Shown here one piece after another: positions 12,666-25,537 of a stretch of 64,000 bases of DNA. This DNA comes from Symsagittifera roscoffensis (Eukaryota > Xenacoelomorpha > Acoela > Convolutidae). A program made the position numbers and the translations under genes. The stretch lies in NCBI RefSeq assembly GCF_963678635.1, contig NC_087066.1, positions 38,697,755 through 38,761,754 of the forward strand, read 5' to 3'. Below the pieces are notes generated by a model. That model ran no database searches. It saw only the letters and a list, made by a program, of their open reading frames with translations, and was not told the DNA's origin. Position 1 is the first letter of the stretch. Each line of letters starts with the position of its first letter.

Positions 12666-13806
12666 GAACAGATTAAAAGGACACATTTCCAAAATTGCTA
12701 ACCAACCACCACCAAAACAGTCTTCACCGACATCTTCCCAAGAAAACCCAGGCATACTCACAACTACCCAAAACCCCCAAACATCCACACGAATTTATTT
12801 TCAAGATAACCCGTACACTTTCGAAGAACGACACGCCCGCTTATCCGAACCACTAGAACCGGTTCAGCGACAAGCATCTCTAAGTGAACCAACATATAAT
12901 TTGTACCCCACATTACCACAAGATTTAAATCGAATAAAATATATCAGTCAAAACCAAAATACAGTTGAAGTAAATAGACAAATTATACATCCGCGAAGAA
13001 ATAGAAATTTTCAAACCCCCAGAGTTCCTTTTATGATACCCCAATCACCAACACGAACTACCTCAGAACTTTCAAGCAGTACACTACCAGAAACTCCCAC
13101 ACTTCTTTCAGTACAAAGCACTTCAAATATACCCTCAGACTACCTAGGTTCAACTCCCACATCACAACAAATCCGAGAAAACCCTTTTAATCCCCCAGAT
13201 ACCACAGAAAGACCACCATATTGGACAACACACTCATATACACAAGGTGAACCGAACATAGTAAATGAACCAATAGATGTTTCTTCTGATACAACACTAT
13301 CATCATTACCAGAAACACTATCACTCCCGTCAACACCATCATTAAGTCAAATCTCACCGACACTTTTCCCCTTAAACTTCCCTTGCAACCTCGACGTTAG
13401 ATATCGAGAAAAATCATCATCAAATATCCCTGTACGATTGGATTGGAACACTTTCGTAGCGCCTCCTCCAATATTTGGACAACATCAAATAAGTAACCGA
13501 CTCCATAGTTGGACACTTAATAGATTACAATATAGACAAGATATCCACGACGATATCCGAGAACATAACGTTCAAATACTTCAACAAAACAGTCTTCAAC
13601 TAAAATTTGAAATCACAATCAGACTTAATAATATTGTTCAATACCCCTTTCCCCTAAGCCCGCCAAACAAAACAGCTCAATCACTACCCCCTCCATTTAG
13701 AACAACTGAAGTAATATATAAATACGATAGATATACAAAAAACACAATTGGATACATAACATTTTCTAACCCATACTCCGAATTATCATACACATGTATA
13801 TTCTAA
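12619..13806 (+). CDS. Pro/Ser/Thr-rich ORF before the envelope region (gypsy-1)
   Basis: The frame is open from about 12619 to TAA at 13804, roughly 395 codons. No ATG near its start was identified, and translation from about 12901 was the first clean part seen. Residues up to about 150 are low-complexity Pro/Ser/Thr/Gln; the C-terminal third is more globular, with Trp, Arg/His and amphipathic helices. The last codons overlap the ATG of the next ORF (13794) by 13 bases, as in compact viral gene orders. No family is recognised. With the hydrophobic segment upstream it could be a membrane-anchored accessory protein. Confidence 0.5.
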   Translation, partial: FFSSKNITININLPTKNRLKGHISKIANQPPPKQSSPTSSQENPGILTTTQNPQTSTRIYFQDNPYTFEERHARLSEPLEPVQRQASLSEPTYNLYPTLPQDLNRIKYISQNQNTVEVNRQIIHPRRNRNFQTPRVPFMIPQSPTRTTSELSSSTLPETPTLLSVQSTSNIPSDYLGSTPTSQQIRENPFNPPDTTERPPYWTTHSYTQGEPNIVNEPIDVSSDTTLSSLPETLSLPSTPSLSQISPTLFPLNFPCNLDVRYREKSSSNIPVRLDWNTFVAPPPIFGQHQISNRLHSWTLNRLQYRQDIHDDIREHNVQILQQNSLQLKFEITIRLNNIVQYPFPLSPPNKTAQSLPPPFRTTEVIYKYDRYTKNTIGYITFSNPYSELSYTCIF

Positions 13807-16432
13807 AAATATTAACATTTCAACACATCCTTTTTCTAACATTTTCAGACCAAAACACAAATCCATCTCCTCGCACAGGACCTCAGGATTTATTAGTAAC
13901 ACACTATGATTGTGAAGAAAGCGAACAAAAAACACTACACAAGTATGCAATAAATCAAGTAGCACCATGCGAAACAGAACCACAAGCTATAGAAACTACA
14001 AATGTAATAGCAACATTGTATTCAAAAGCCCGAGCAACAACAGTCACAGGATATAAATTTACAGCAACATTTTCCGAAAAGAAAGTACATTGTTCACAAG
14101 TTTCCAACGGAAATAAAAACCGAATTGATCACGAATCATTTTATCAGAGTAACATAGAAAGACTTTTACATCTAAACCCCGACAATTGTAAAAATGAAAT
14201 ACTCAGACTAAACCTAACAAGAAATAAAAACACAGACAGAAAAACAGTAAATTTCAAATCTTTGCCGATTCTGTTCATCAAGTAGAATTAGAACGATATC
14301 AGGGACATGTTCAGTTAGACGAAAAATACCCATTTAATGGCGCACACGGACAATTAAGTTATGATATACACGATAAACACTAAAAACCACACATTGGAAT
14401 AAATGATCCCTCAAACTGCAAAGTAGACACAAAAAATAAAGGATATCAAGAAATAATGTTTTTTGATTGGAAAATATAACTTGAAAAAATACAACTCACA
14501 CGAGATTTAACCGATAACACCATGATCTATCAAGGAATTAGATTGCCTTGCAAAAATGATTGAGGTTATTGTGACCCTACAACAAGAACCCAAGCAACAA
14601 TTGACAATTGTTGGTTTCCCGAAGATACATGCACAACATTTCAAGTAGCAAAAATACACGCTCGCATGATAAAATTTCATGAAAAAAACATTTCATTGAG
14701 TCAATTCCATACGAACAAGTGAACCCGTCTCACAAACAAAGCAATGATTTCAAAAACATTCATGATATAGAAGATAAATTGACACGTTTTCAAATCTATC
14801 ACGAAACAGAATTTGCCCCTTACGCAACAAGTCACCCTATTAACGAAGGAACAGCATACGTCCCAGTGAACCTCCATAAACGCACATGTAACCCTGGTGG
14901 AAAGCTAACACCATACGATAGTAAAAGCACACGTTTACAAGAATTATCATCAATGAATAACACCTACTTTGGTAATATACATTATGATATTCACTTAGAT
15001 ATGAAATTAGACTACACAATTAGTAGAATTTTTCAAGAAATGTCACTTTCTGAATTAGAAACACTTCATCAACTATGCGAATTATAAAGAACACAAATCT
15101 TACAATCACTCGCATTAGCAGTATTAGAAAAAACCCTACGCAGGATATTTATTATCAGGAAATAGATCAAATTCTCTTGATTACGAAGAAAACATTTTAT
15201 GTTTTTATACTTGTACCAAAAAAGTATCACGATTATACGTTTTTGAAGATAAACGTTGTTATAAAAGAATCCCTATATTCTACAAAAATAAAGTACATTT
15301 TGTCGATACAACTTCAAGACGAACATATTTTTGGGATACCGCAGTCCCATGTGGATCAGAGAGTAGCCACAACGTCGTACAATTAAACCCTGACGAAGAT
15401 AAATACTACCTACTTACACCGTATCCTACATTAATGCAACCACTAAAAAAATTTTCACCTGAAAGTATCCGAGCTATCGCTCGAAACCCAAATATAGATT
15501 TACAATCAATTGGAATATATTCTAAATCTGATATACAATATCACATTAGAACACAACAATTTCAAGAATTGCTAACACAAATAGACACAATACAACATCA
15601 ATCAATCGACCAGAGTTTAAGAAAACTTGCCGAAACCGCAGGATTTGCAGACATTTATACACAAGACTACAGCGGAAATTTTAAGGATTTTCAAGATTAC
15701 ATATATTTAAACGGTGAAAAATACCGACCACAAGATATTTCACTGATAAATATTTTCAGTTTTGTAACCTTAAAAAACGAAATTCTCGCCTTTCTAGGAT
15801 GGCCCTATTACATCTTAGAAAAATTAACTATCTTATACGCTATGTTTAATTTTATAGGATTTCTTTTCTCATTGTTAAAAAGAATCTATAACACATGCGC
15901 TATACACACACAAGTGAACCGCCAAGCAAGTGTAGCACGTATACTATTTGCAGGATTTTTTAGAATTTTTTCATCATCAAACAATAAAATACTTCTAGAT
16001 GCACAAATAAAAGAATACAATCAGAAAATATCCACAAGATCAAACACATATGACGAAGAACATAATAATGTCGATACAACACCTACAGCACCACAGATAC
16101 CAACCCTACCACACAACTATCCATTATCATTATTTCCCCAAAATTCTCGAAACCTAGCAATTACAAATAATCCAAATTTCAGACCAAATACAACACAAAG
16201 CCCCAATCAAAACATAATGACACATCACTCACAAAATGATAACACATATGAACAAATTATCAAACAACCTCATACCACCACTTTTCAATCTCAAAATAAT
16301 CATTTTTTAGCCCACGATGAGCCGACAAATTGGATCCCTCCATCGCTCAAATTCCCACCCAGCCAACCTCCGAGCTCAAATCCCAATTATCCCACTTTTT
16401 GCTTTCCCGCCACCCGATTTTCCAGTTATTAA
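13794..16432 (+). pseudogene. env: Envelope-glycoprotein-like region of gypsy-1, broken
   Basis: A hydrophobic N-terminus after ATG 13794 looks like a signal peptide. Cys-containing ectodomain pieces follow over 13900-15390, then a frame 15434-16432 with a strong membrane segment (residues about 131-149) and a polar tail. This is the layout of a class I-membrane-type viral envelope gene in the position env has in gypsy-type elements. Breaks seen: stop at 14283, in-frame TAA at 14381 and 14477, TGA at 14561, and frame changes near 14285, 14700, 15080 and 15400. It resembles the glycoproteins of chuvirus-like negative-strand viruses more than those of the Drosophila gypsy group, but that is an impression. 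Confidence 0.6.
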
Positions 16433-18127
16433 TATAACATCAAGCATGAACTCTGATACTAACTCAGATATTTCAGTTTTTCATACCATCTCACAATTTA
16501 ACAACTCCGATGTAGAAACTCCCGACGAATTAGCTAACTCCGAACCATCTCCCTCTACCCATACCCAGACCAATTCTTCAGCTTTTTCAAAACGCCCCTT
16601 TCAACCCATCCAAAACAGTCATCCACTTCCATCTCTTTCCACTCCTTGTTATGCTTCCCAAGTAACACCAACCTATTCGCCATTTAATTCTGACAGATCG
16701 CATAATAACTCCCTAGATAACATTCAAATCTCCGAAGAACTCGACATTTTTATTACATTACAACAACAGTTAACACACCCCCACACTATTACGATACATC
16801 AACTGTCATCAACGGTAACATCATCAAATCCACAAACACCTACACCACTTTCCGATTACACTCCATCATTAGCTCAATCATCCACATCCACCGAAACACC
16901 TACCAGCACTAACCGAGCTTACCGCACTTTTAAACGAAAATTTCCAAATCACCCAGTTACAACCAAACCCGGAACAGCCAAAGAATATATCAACCAACCA
17001 GAACACACAAACACAAAAAATTTCCTTCAAATCACCCTACCCTCATTCCGACAATATACTTTAAATACTTCTACCACAACTAATGAAACACGAAGTTTTG
17101 TTGATGAGCACGTTTTAATGCCAACACTTCATTGGACAGCTTACTACAACCACACCAACCCCCTTTATCTACCACTTACTGATACTAATGAAAATATCGA
17201 GAGAAACAAAAATATACTATATAGACTCACCACATCATTAACACTTCGACAATTTACATACGTTGGATATAAAAAATTATTAAAAACATTCACCGCATCC
17301 CGAGCTAACGATTACACAATTAAATACTACGATCATAATATCATCCGTCCTAACCATGATCAATTTTTAAACAAAGACCGCTTTGCAAACCCGCAAATAA
17401 CCAAAAATTTTTTTATTAAATTACCATACTTATTTACACTTAATATTTTTGATAAAAAGCACGATCATATAATTTCAGAAGCACTAGTTGACATACAAGC
17501 ATATGAAAGCTTCTATAATAAATTTCAGTTATTTTCACTAACCTTTCACTTTCTTTCACCACCGGACGCGATTTGCACTGTTCCCACGATATAATGTTAC
17601 GCACTAAACAAAGGCACACTTATACATATTATCAATTTATTCAAAACAAATTTGATTTACACACACCATTACGACAACCCCAGCATCGTTTTCAGTTTAT
17701 TAATTCAAAGTACACGTTACCATTCTTTCTTAATTTAACATATTGCATTAAAAATACTAACCTCCACGGCATCCTCCGCAATTACGATCCAGTTACCCAA
17801 ATGTATACAATTTGCCCCATCAAGAAGACCTTCAATGATGAAGAATCAAGACCCTTCATTATCCCGCATGAGTTCATACAACCTATCGAAATACCCATAC
17901 TAGAATTTATTCATAATACTAAAAATAATCATAAAATTTACAACCTAATTCAAAACACACCTCATGAATTCGCAGTAGGCACAGAAGAACTAAACACCAT
18001 CAACGCACTTCAATTGTTTTGGCCACTGCTACAAACTAAAAATGTTATACGCATACTAGCCAAGTTACTAACAACATCAGACTTGATTCACGACATCTTC
18101 CCACATGGCTTTTTCCTAGATGATTAA
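16317..18127 (+). pseudogene. Extra ~600-codon region downstream of env (gypsy-1), unknown
   Basis: Frame 16317-17594 (425 codons) overlaps the end of the env frame, and frame 17573-18127 (184 codons) overlaps it by 22 bases in another phase. A single frameshift near 17575 would explain the pair. The first ~190 residues are Ser/Thr/Pro/Asn-rich; the rest looks globular, with many Tyr, Phe, His and Ile residues and few Cys. No catalytic motif or family was recognised. A large ORF after env is not part of the usual gypsy plan. Its base composition matches the rest of gypsy-1. Confidence 0.5.
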
Positions 18128-19723
18128 GGTAAATATGAATTAAAATAATTTTAACTAATAAATTCAAAATTGTACTAACCATTTTCTATCGATGTTTAAT
18201 TTATTTTTTTAGTCTTCACAGCACAATTATCTACAAACAAGAAAGAGACAAATAAAAATACAAACTTGTTAAATTATAATAAAACTCCTAAATCTTTCGC
18301 ACTAAATAATGTAGTAAAATTCATACACAATGGAGTAATTTCATTTATATATTATTTCCCCATGAAGCAGTAAACTTAATTACGATGAAAATTTATAATT
18401 TTAAACTTCCCTAAAAGCAAAAAAGTTCAATTTTTAAGCAATAAATTCATAAAATGAGAAAGCAGTACTAACCTTTCCAATATTTTCATTCATTCGCACA
18501 AGAATTCTATCCAAACTCCCACAGCTCGCCCACGAAGAATTGTTTAAATAATGATTTTATGTTTCAAGTTTTCAGTATTAACAACTCAAACTAGCAATAA
18601 CAATTTTCAAATTTTCCTTTAACCCGGTTGGAAAGGAACTATATATTAAACCAAACAAACCAACGCAGCTTACTAACACCACAAATCATAAAATAACAGC
18701 ATGACTAAGAAAAGAAAACCAACGGTACCCAAACCGGATTAACCCAGCTTAAAACTGGATAATTTATTCTTTTAAAGACTATTATAAAGTCTAAGGAAGA
18801 AATAATAAAACACAAAAAAGTCGTAAGACAAACGCAAACCAAAAACAATTTGATTTTTAAAAAAAGGACACAACCAAAGTAACATAAGAAAGACCAGAAA
18901 AAACTAACATAAATGTTATCACATAACAGGACCTTTCAAAGAAACAGCATGAAATCATACTCCAACTCCTGGCCTAACCCACCAGAAAAGGACGTCCTGA
19001 GCATGCTTATAGCCGGTCTAACCCACCGCGCTACACCCACGCTTTCTGACCACACTTCAATTTTTAATAAGAGGTACTCAAGGGTGAGTAACTCTTCAAA
19101 ATAACTGAACTAAAATAAAACGCTTTTGTGAAAACAACTAACTAAGATCATGACTAAAAACCAAATTAACAAAAATTTATGAAATGTAAATCATAATATG
19201 CAGTATATAGATCATACACAACAACAAAGACGAACATCCAAAGACTAGACGATCCCATCACACTCGAACAAAGAATGGCTAAACACAACCGACATGCCGT
19301 CCACAATAACGACTCAAAGGATTTAGAGTACGACTTGACTTCGCAGAAAAGGACTTCATTGAACTAGACCAATGACCAGCTCGATGTTCAAGTATACGTA
19401 GAGATCCGAGTTACAAGGCATCCCTTCCAAACACGATCTTCACGCCATTCCCAGTCGAGGCTGCACACAAAACAGTTCTCTACTAATACAGAAAAATCTG
19501 ACATAGCAAACCGTTTTGAAATCGGACTGATTTCATTGGGGATCACAGTCGTTGTCGAACGACAAGATAATAACTTCATATCCATCATTCCAGCGTCCTG
19601 AAACGTTCTTCTTCAAGAGGAGCCGGATAAGAAACTGATGTTCGCCAAATACCAACGTTCATCATCCATCCTTCAATTACAGAAAGAAAGATAAATCTAA
19701 AAACTCTGTAAGCCCCGGATGGG
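18128..19723 (+). other. 3' untranslated region of gypsy-1
   Basis: About 1.6 kb without a convincing gene. A clear polypurine tract right before the 3' LTR is not visible: the last bases are CCGGATGGG, and the nearest purine-rich stretch is at 19681-19692. The 63-codon frame at 18913 shows no features and was not called. Confidence 0.5.
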
Positions 19724-20131
19724 TGGAACCTGATCTAAACTAGATTTTATTATTGAATAAATTAGATATTTTATCACTATGAAATATTTAATATTAACCA
19801 ATCATATTCCATCTAACTAACAACCCACTTATTTGTAAGTGCTGAAATTACTTGTAATTTCAGAACCAGAGAGATTTGAATTTAACTTAGAAATTAGTTG
19901 CCTCTCCAAGAGAACTTTAGCAATCGCAATAAGCCAGTATATTCTAGATCTATTGAGCCTAGCAGAGACTAGTTAAACACCCTGAGACTAGTAGATATAA
20001 GAGTAAGATTAGGATCGGTATTAGACTAAGAAGTTGCACGAATCTATCCGGCCGAAAATAAGATAGCGTGACGAGCAGACGGTGTACCCTATCCGAAATT
20101 ACTCTATGAGTTACACCTCGAACATAACTCA
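19724..20131 (+). repeat. 3' LTR of gypsy-1
   Basis: Direct repeat of 1549-1934 starting TGGAACCTGATC, 408 bp long because of a 26 nt insertion near the left end (around 19765). Scattered substitutions separate it from the 5' copy. It ends ...ATAACTCA at 20131, after which similarity to the 5' side stops. Confidence 0.85.
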
Positions 20132-21559
20132 GGAAGCTATCTGATTAATAGCGCATCAAAAAATTTTCATGCCTTTGCATGCATCTCGTTTCATCTAGTA
20201 AGTCAAAGAGATACCAGCCTTGTTAAGTTGCTTTCTGCGGGGATTTGATCGCTCTAAAAAATAGAGATAAATTTTTTTTCCACTTCCAGAAATAACTTCA
20301 GTTAACTTCATTTGATTGATCCGAATAATTGAAAATAAACTAAGACTGCCTCCGATAAACATAATAAAAACTATAAATGGAAAGAAAAGCGTTAAAAATT
20401 TTTGACTGAAAAAGTTTTTGATTGATAGGCTAGTATTAAGTTTGAGTCAGTAGGTAGTTTTTCTTCAATAAAACAAACATTGAGCAGAGATATGAAAATT
20501 TATTTAAAATGACATAATTTAGGCCTATTGTTCCAACCACAGAAATGGTAGAGTAATACAGCCTTGGGTGCGTCATAGCTTAACTTTCTTTCTACATATT
20601 ATTCCAAGTTAAGCCAGGCCTCATTCAAAATTATGAGCAATTCGAAAAAGATTTATAAAATTGGGAGACTGGAAGTTATCGTGTTGGTTAAATTGGGATA
20701 ACTGATGAAGTTTATTATCTAAAATTACCCTTTTTTAGCACAAAATTAGTATTTAAAAAAAAAATCAAGAAAGAGCGTAAAATTTTCCTTGATGCGAGCA
20801 GTTTTTTTTAAAAATTTTTGTGCACAATACAAAATGAAACTTCGAGCATTCTTCAGCCAAAAACCAAAAAACTCATTTTTGTCTGATGAATGCTTGAATT
20901 TCAAATGTATAGCGTGTGAAAAAAAATTTAAATGCTCGTATCAGAGCAATGGCCAGAAAGTTTTAAGCTGCCAATTGATTTTTTCAATAACGGAAACTGC
21001 AATTTTTGTGTTTTTTTTCACGGCACACGCCATACTACAGACAAGTCGAAAAAGTTGCATTGTTGACCGACTAGCTTGCTTCAATCATTTAGCTAAGACT
21101 GAAATCTGAGGCGTTTGTAATGATCCATCTATTGCGCTTTGCGTTTATTAACCAAGATGACAATTACCAATCTTTTTCCAAATTGCAGAAGATCGAAATG
21201 CAGTTGGTCTGACTGGGTAACAGTTAGGGAAAATGGTTTTCATTAAAAAAATATTGACATCTACTAATGTATAATAACACGTATCAGGGCAAGGCCCTGA
21301 AAGCTCCAAAAGACCTTTCAATGGTCTTGAATAGTTTTTGGGTAATGAAAACGATGAAATTTAAATTGAAAAAATCAAAATTCAGTTGTCAAAGTTTGAG
21401 TCGTATATGAAATTAATGAAACCAATTAGCTGCTAGTTTTTTTTTGGATTAAAGAAAAGTCAAAATTTTCGGAAAGAGGCTTGAGAGTTTGTTGTCTGAG
21501 CATTTGTTTTTTTTTAACTAAATTTTTCCCGCAAATTTCTTCGTTTTTATGAGCGGGTG
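20132..21559. other. AT-rich stretch without a supportable gene
   Basis: No frame with protein-like content was accepted. The 106-codon plus frame at 20789 has a scatter of Lys, Phe and Cys typical of chance translation of AT-rich DNA. Confidence 0.45.
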
Positions 21560-22060
21560 TATTCCAATGTTTTATGCACAATTTCGTATGTCCAGGCTTC
21601 TGGAAAATTTGTTTTTGTCCAAAATTCTTTAGTTTTAACGTCTGCTCAAGTTTTTTTGAGTCTTGGGTCCACCTAATCAACCTATGTATTGTTCCTCTAA
21701 CAATAACGTTTCTGTTTAAGCTCGAGAGGCGCGCAAAATGGAAATGGTTCCACTATCAGTCAGTTTTCGATACCATTTGCTTATGTTGTTGGTTTTTTTA
21801 CGATCGATTTACATGACCCAAAAAGCAACAGTTCTCGCTTTTTCTATAGTACATAAAAAATTCTTTTGCAATGAGTTTATTCTATTAAGTAAAATGTTTG
21901 GGTCGCCATCTTTTTGTCTCATTAGATGCCGCTCAGTAAAAAATTCCCAATAATTTTGATGGCCGGCCGTTTTTGAACACCAACCTTTTCGAACATGAAG
22001 TTATTCGAATTGTACTTTTTCGAGTTTTTTCAAATTATTGTTTCAAGTGGTTTTTTTTAA
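21560..22060 (+). repeat. Dispersed repeat family U, copy 1
   Basis: Shares long blocks with 23930-24480, for example TATGTCCAGGCTTCTGGAAAA at the left, CTCGAGAGGCGCGCAAA in the middle and GCAACAGTTCTCGCTTTTTC further right. Weaker similarity continues at 33150-33370 and 34300-34640. No coding function is visible; overlapping frames on the plus strand are by-products. Probably part of a transposable element whose other parts were not recognised. Confidence 0.6.
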
Positions 22061-22266
22061 TTTTCAAAATGGTTAGTCAATTTTAGTTTCCAATTACTTA
22101 TTTATCCTAAATTAACCTTCCTTAAGTTGAAGTGCCAGGAAAGAGTATAGATAAAAATTACTAATTAAAAATGATTTGGATAATTTCTCTTCGGTCTCAT
22201 TTTGCATGAGTGATAAATGGCACAAATTGTTGACGGTGGCTGTGTTGTTGTTCTATCTTATCTGCA

Positions 22267-22722
22267 TTATAATGATTTTTGCTCTCTTTTTGTTATGTTG
22301 AATGAAACGTTCCGACTAGTTTCTTTTTTTGTGCTCTCGGTTTCTTTAATTGCCGTGCAGTTTCTGTTAGAGCTTGCATTTTTCATATGAAGGATATTCA
22401 TTAATAATAATTTCTCAATTTCATTGCTACTGTCATTTAATTCAAAAACCCTAGATTGAACACAGCTTTCTGCGACATGCTGTGTTACTGGTGTATCATC
22501 TTTTTGATGATATTTTATCCGTTTGGTAAGGTTTCGGCAAGCTTGCCGGATATAACTTGAATCAAATCCACTGCGTTTTGTTTCATAATCCACTTGAAAC
22601 CTCAGATTGCAATCAAAATATAAGTTAAGCGACGGCAAACAAATTTTAAATTTAAGCGTTGAGGAAATTACTAACAGTGGGTTCGTTTTTTTGTTCAAAT
22701 AAAAACAAAAAAAATTAAACAA
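22267..22722 (-). pseudogene. PLE 3'-end remnant with GIY-YIG endonuclease (older copy)
   Basis: A 151-codon minus-strand frame whose middle matches the GIY-YIG part of the intact PLE at 44730-47363: a block like SSYIRQACRNLTKRIKYH, then DDTPVTQHV. GIY-YIG domains nick target DNA so the RT can prime. The Gly of the usual YVGQT block is Arg here, so the copy is probably dead. RT is missing, as in a 5'-truncated insertion. More diverged than the three tandem copies to its right. Confidence 0.7.
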
Positions 22723-23459
22723 TCAATACGTAAATTGCAAAGTAAAATTAGTTTTGTATAAATCGATAAGTTTAGGTAGAAAATTAATGAAACTTAAATG
22801 AAAGTGTTATTACAATAATAAAAAAGTATAATTCAAAAATATATAAAACAGATCAATAATATGACAAATGGAGTTACTGTTTTTTGCTAAAAATTTTTTG
22901 CTTTCCCATAATAACTTACTTGAAATTGCCACTGATTGATCTTCCTTAAATAATAAAAAAATAATAATTCTTAATTTTGATCTTTGCTGGTTTTTACGTT
23001 AGTGTATCCCAAAAATTAAGTGTTCATTATCTTTAATTGTCTTTCATATCCTTACTGTTCGTTCAGAAAACAAGTTTTCTGTGTTTTGCTTTTTATATCT
23101 TCTTAGATATAAATTTTGATTCTAAAATTTGAGTCGATATGTTAGTTTCCGTTTTGATTTTTTGAATAGACATTTAAAATTTATGCTTCGTAACATTTCT
23201 TTTTGTCCTAATTCGACAGATAATTATCCAATGAAAAAATAATAAAAATCATGGAATATAACACAGCCGTTAAATTTCATTTGCTAAATTTTTTTTGAAG
23301 ATATTTTGTTCTCCAACGCGTTTCCCAACTTTCTCACCTTTCATAAAAAATTCTCTGATTTAATGAACCTATTTTTTTTGTACGTTTTAAATTGACGATA
23401 TCAAAATCGAATCAAGATGATATGCACAATGCCAGACTTGTAATTTAGTATGAGCTCTC

Positions 23460-23790
23460 GGCTCCTGTTCTCGTAGTGGGTGTTCAGTAAAGGCTTGAAA
23501 TTGTTTATATGTGGAGCTTCCAATTTTAATAAGTTCTCAGCACCCTTGCTTCTGTCAACTAATTGCTATTCAAATGCCTAACATTGCCCACAGCATTCTG
23601 AGACGTGCTGTCCTACTGGCGTATCACTTTTTGATGCTCTGAGGTAAACACGTTTGCTCAAAATAGGGGAACTACATCCTCTCCGTTTTTATTCCTAAGC
23701 CACAAGAGGCTTCATGTTACAATCAAAAGTTCACTTAAGCAACGGCAAGCAATTTGTCAAGTAAAGCAAAAGTTAAATGGAAAACACCGG
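23460..23790 (-). pseudogene. Strongly decayed PLE GIY-YIG fragment
   Basis: On the minus strand, short pieces match the same endonuclease region, including a SDTPVGQHVSEC block near 23590-23630 and a CLPLLK-like segment near 23740. Stops interrupt the frame. It adds a fifth PLE 3' end within 6 kb. Confidence 0.55.
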
Positions 23791-23929
23791 GCCGGACATG
23801 GGAAGTTTTTCTGTTTTAAATATAAATTTCCTCGATACCGCGTAAAAACATCGGTTTATCAATTTTCTTGCGACTTGTTTCAGTTTTTCTTACCTTTTAA
23901 TTTATTTTAATGCTCAAACTAGGATGTAC

Positions 23930-24480
23930 TCCAATTTTATATGTACAACTTTGTATGTCCAGGCTTCTGGAAAATAAATATTTCCCAAAATTCTTCTTTA
24001 ATTTTAACGTTTCCTCAATTTTTTTTTCAGATATTGATCCATCGAATCAACCTATCTATTGTTCCTCTAACAGTGTTTGTGATTGTGCTCGAGAGGCGCG
24101 CAAATATGAAAAATCAAAATGGTTCCAATAGCAGTCAATTTTTGATACCATTTGCCAAAGATATTATGTTGTTGGTTTTTTTACGATGTTCATGCCCAAG
24201 AAAGCAACAGTTCTCGCTTTTTCTATAGTGAATAAAAAGTTTTATACAATGAGTTTACTCTAATAATTAAAGTTTTTGGGTCGCCATCTTTGTGTTTCAT
24301 TAGATGCCACTCGGTATAAAATTCCCAATGCTTTTGAAGGCCGACCGTTTTTGATTAACAATCTTATCGAACATGTTTTTTTTCTAATTGTAGTTTTTCG
24401 AATTTTTCAAGTTATTATTCAAGTGTTTTTTATTGTTTTTCAAAAATGTTTGTCATTTTTTTTCATTCACTGTTTTATGA
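23930..24480 (+). repeat. Dispersed repeat family U, copy 2
   Basis: Second clear copy of the sequence at 21560-22060, in the same orientation and with the same block order, ending with the TTATCGAACATG block. Both copies lie beside PLE remnants, so the unit may have been duplicated together with them. Confidence 0.6.
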
Positions 24481-25309
24481 ATAGAAAATGTCACCCAGAG
24501 GCTGCGCATCAATGTATAAAATTGGTGATATGGAATCGATGATTTTGTGCATTATTTGGCTGACGTTATGAATGCTAGTTGATTGAATTATCCTAAGTTA
24601 CTAGCTTTTAATTGCGCTGACTTCGGAAGGTTTGGTGGAGTCCATTCACTCCTGAAAAATATCTGCGATAATTTTTCATGTTGTTTTTGTTAATTTAATT
24701 GATTAACAAGAATTAAATCTGGGCGTGACCCAAAACGAACGACTAACTTATAAGTTTACCTTCTCATCTACTAAAGCTACGGGCAAGAGCATAGATAAAA
24801 TTACTAATTTCAAACGATTTGGATTTTCTCTTCTCGTGCTCTGAAAGTTTGGTGTAATTTTTTGCCTCCCGAAAGGTATTTGCGAAAGTTTTTGATGATA
24901 ATTTTGTTAATTTAATTGATTAACAAAAGTAAGATCTGGGCGTCAGCCCAAACGAAAGTCTAACTTATAAATTTACCTTCTCATCTATTAAAGCGACAGG
25001 CAAGAGTATTGGTAAAAATTACTAATTGCAAATGATTTGGACATTCTCTCTTCGGTCTCATTTCACAGGAGTGATAAATGGCACAACTTGTTGACGGTGG
25101 CTGTGTTGTTGTTCTATCTTATCTGCGTTATAATCCTTGTTGCTCTCCTTGACTTTTTTTTTGTTAAATTGAATGAGGCGTTCAGACTACTTTCTTTTTG
25201 TGACCTCTCGATTTCCTTAATTGCCTTGCAGTTTCCGTTTTAGGGCTTGCGTTTTTTATATGAAGGGAATTCATTAACAATAATCCCTCAATGTCATTGC
25301 TTCTGTCAA

Positions 25310-25537
25310 TTAATTGCCTTCTAAAAACACTCTGACATGCTGTGTTTCTGGTGTATCATCTTGTTGATGATATTTTATCCGCGCGGTAAGACTTTGGCAC
25401 GTTTGCCCAATACAAGTTGCATTACATCCATTACGTTTTATTTCAAAATCCAATTGAAATTTCAGGTTGTAATCAAAACATAACTTAAGCGACGGCAAAC
25501 TAATTTTTGATTTACCCGTTGGAGAAATCAATAACAA
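25310..25537 (-). pseudogene. PLE GIY-YIG fragment, tandem unit 1
   Basis: A 75-codon minus frame with ATCIGQTCQSLTARIKYH followed by DDTPETQHV, matching the endonuclease of the intact PLE. The Tyr of the YVGQT block is Cys, so catalysis is unlikely. Only the domain's centre is open. Confidence 0.7.

Larger units (their letters stand above)
1549..20131 (+). mobile_element. Gypsy-1: 18.6 kb Ty3/gypsy-type LTR element with envelope-like region, decayed
   Basis: Two direct repeats (1549-1934 and 19724-20131), each starting TGGAACC and ending AACTCA or equivalent, bound an internal region with gag, protease, RT, RNase H and integrase in gypsy order. An envelope-like region and another long coding region follow. 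By eye the LTRs differ at roughly 15-20 bases plus a 26 nt indel, so insertion was moderately old. Every gene is broken by stops or frameshifts. At 18.6 kb it is much longer than the usual 5-9 kb gypsy element. No matching target-site duplication is visible (GTTC before, GGAA after). Confidence 0.85.

Noticed and set aside
1543-20137. Target-site duplication of gypsy-1
   Set aside because: Bases before the 5' LTR and after the 3' LTR do not match.
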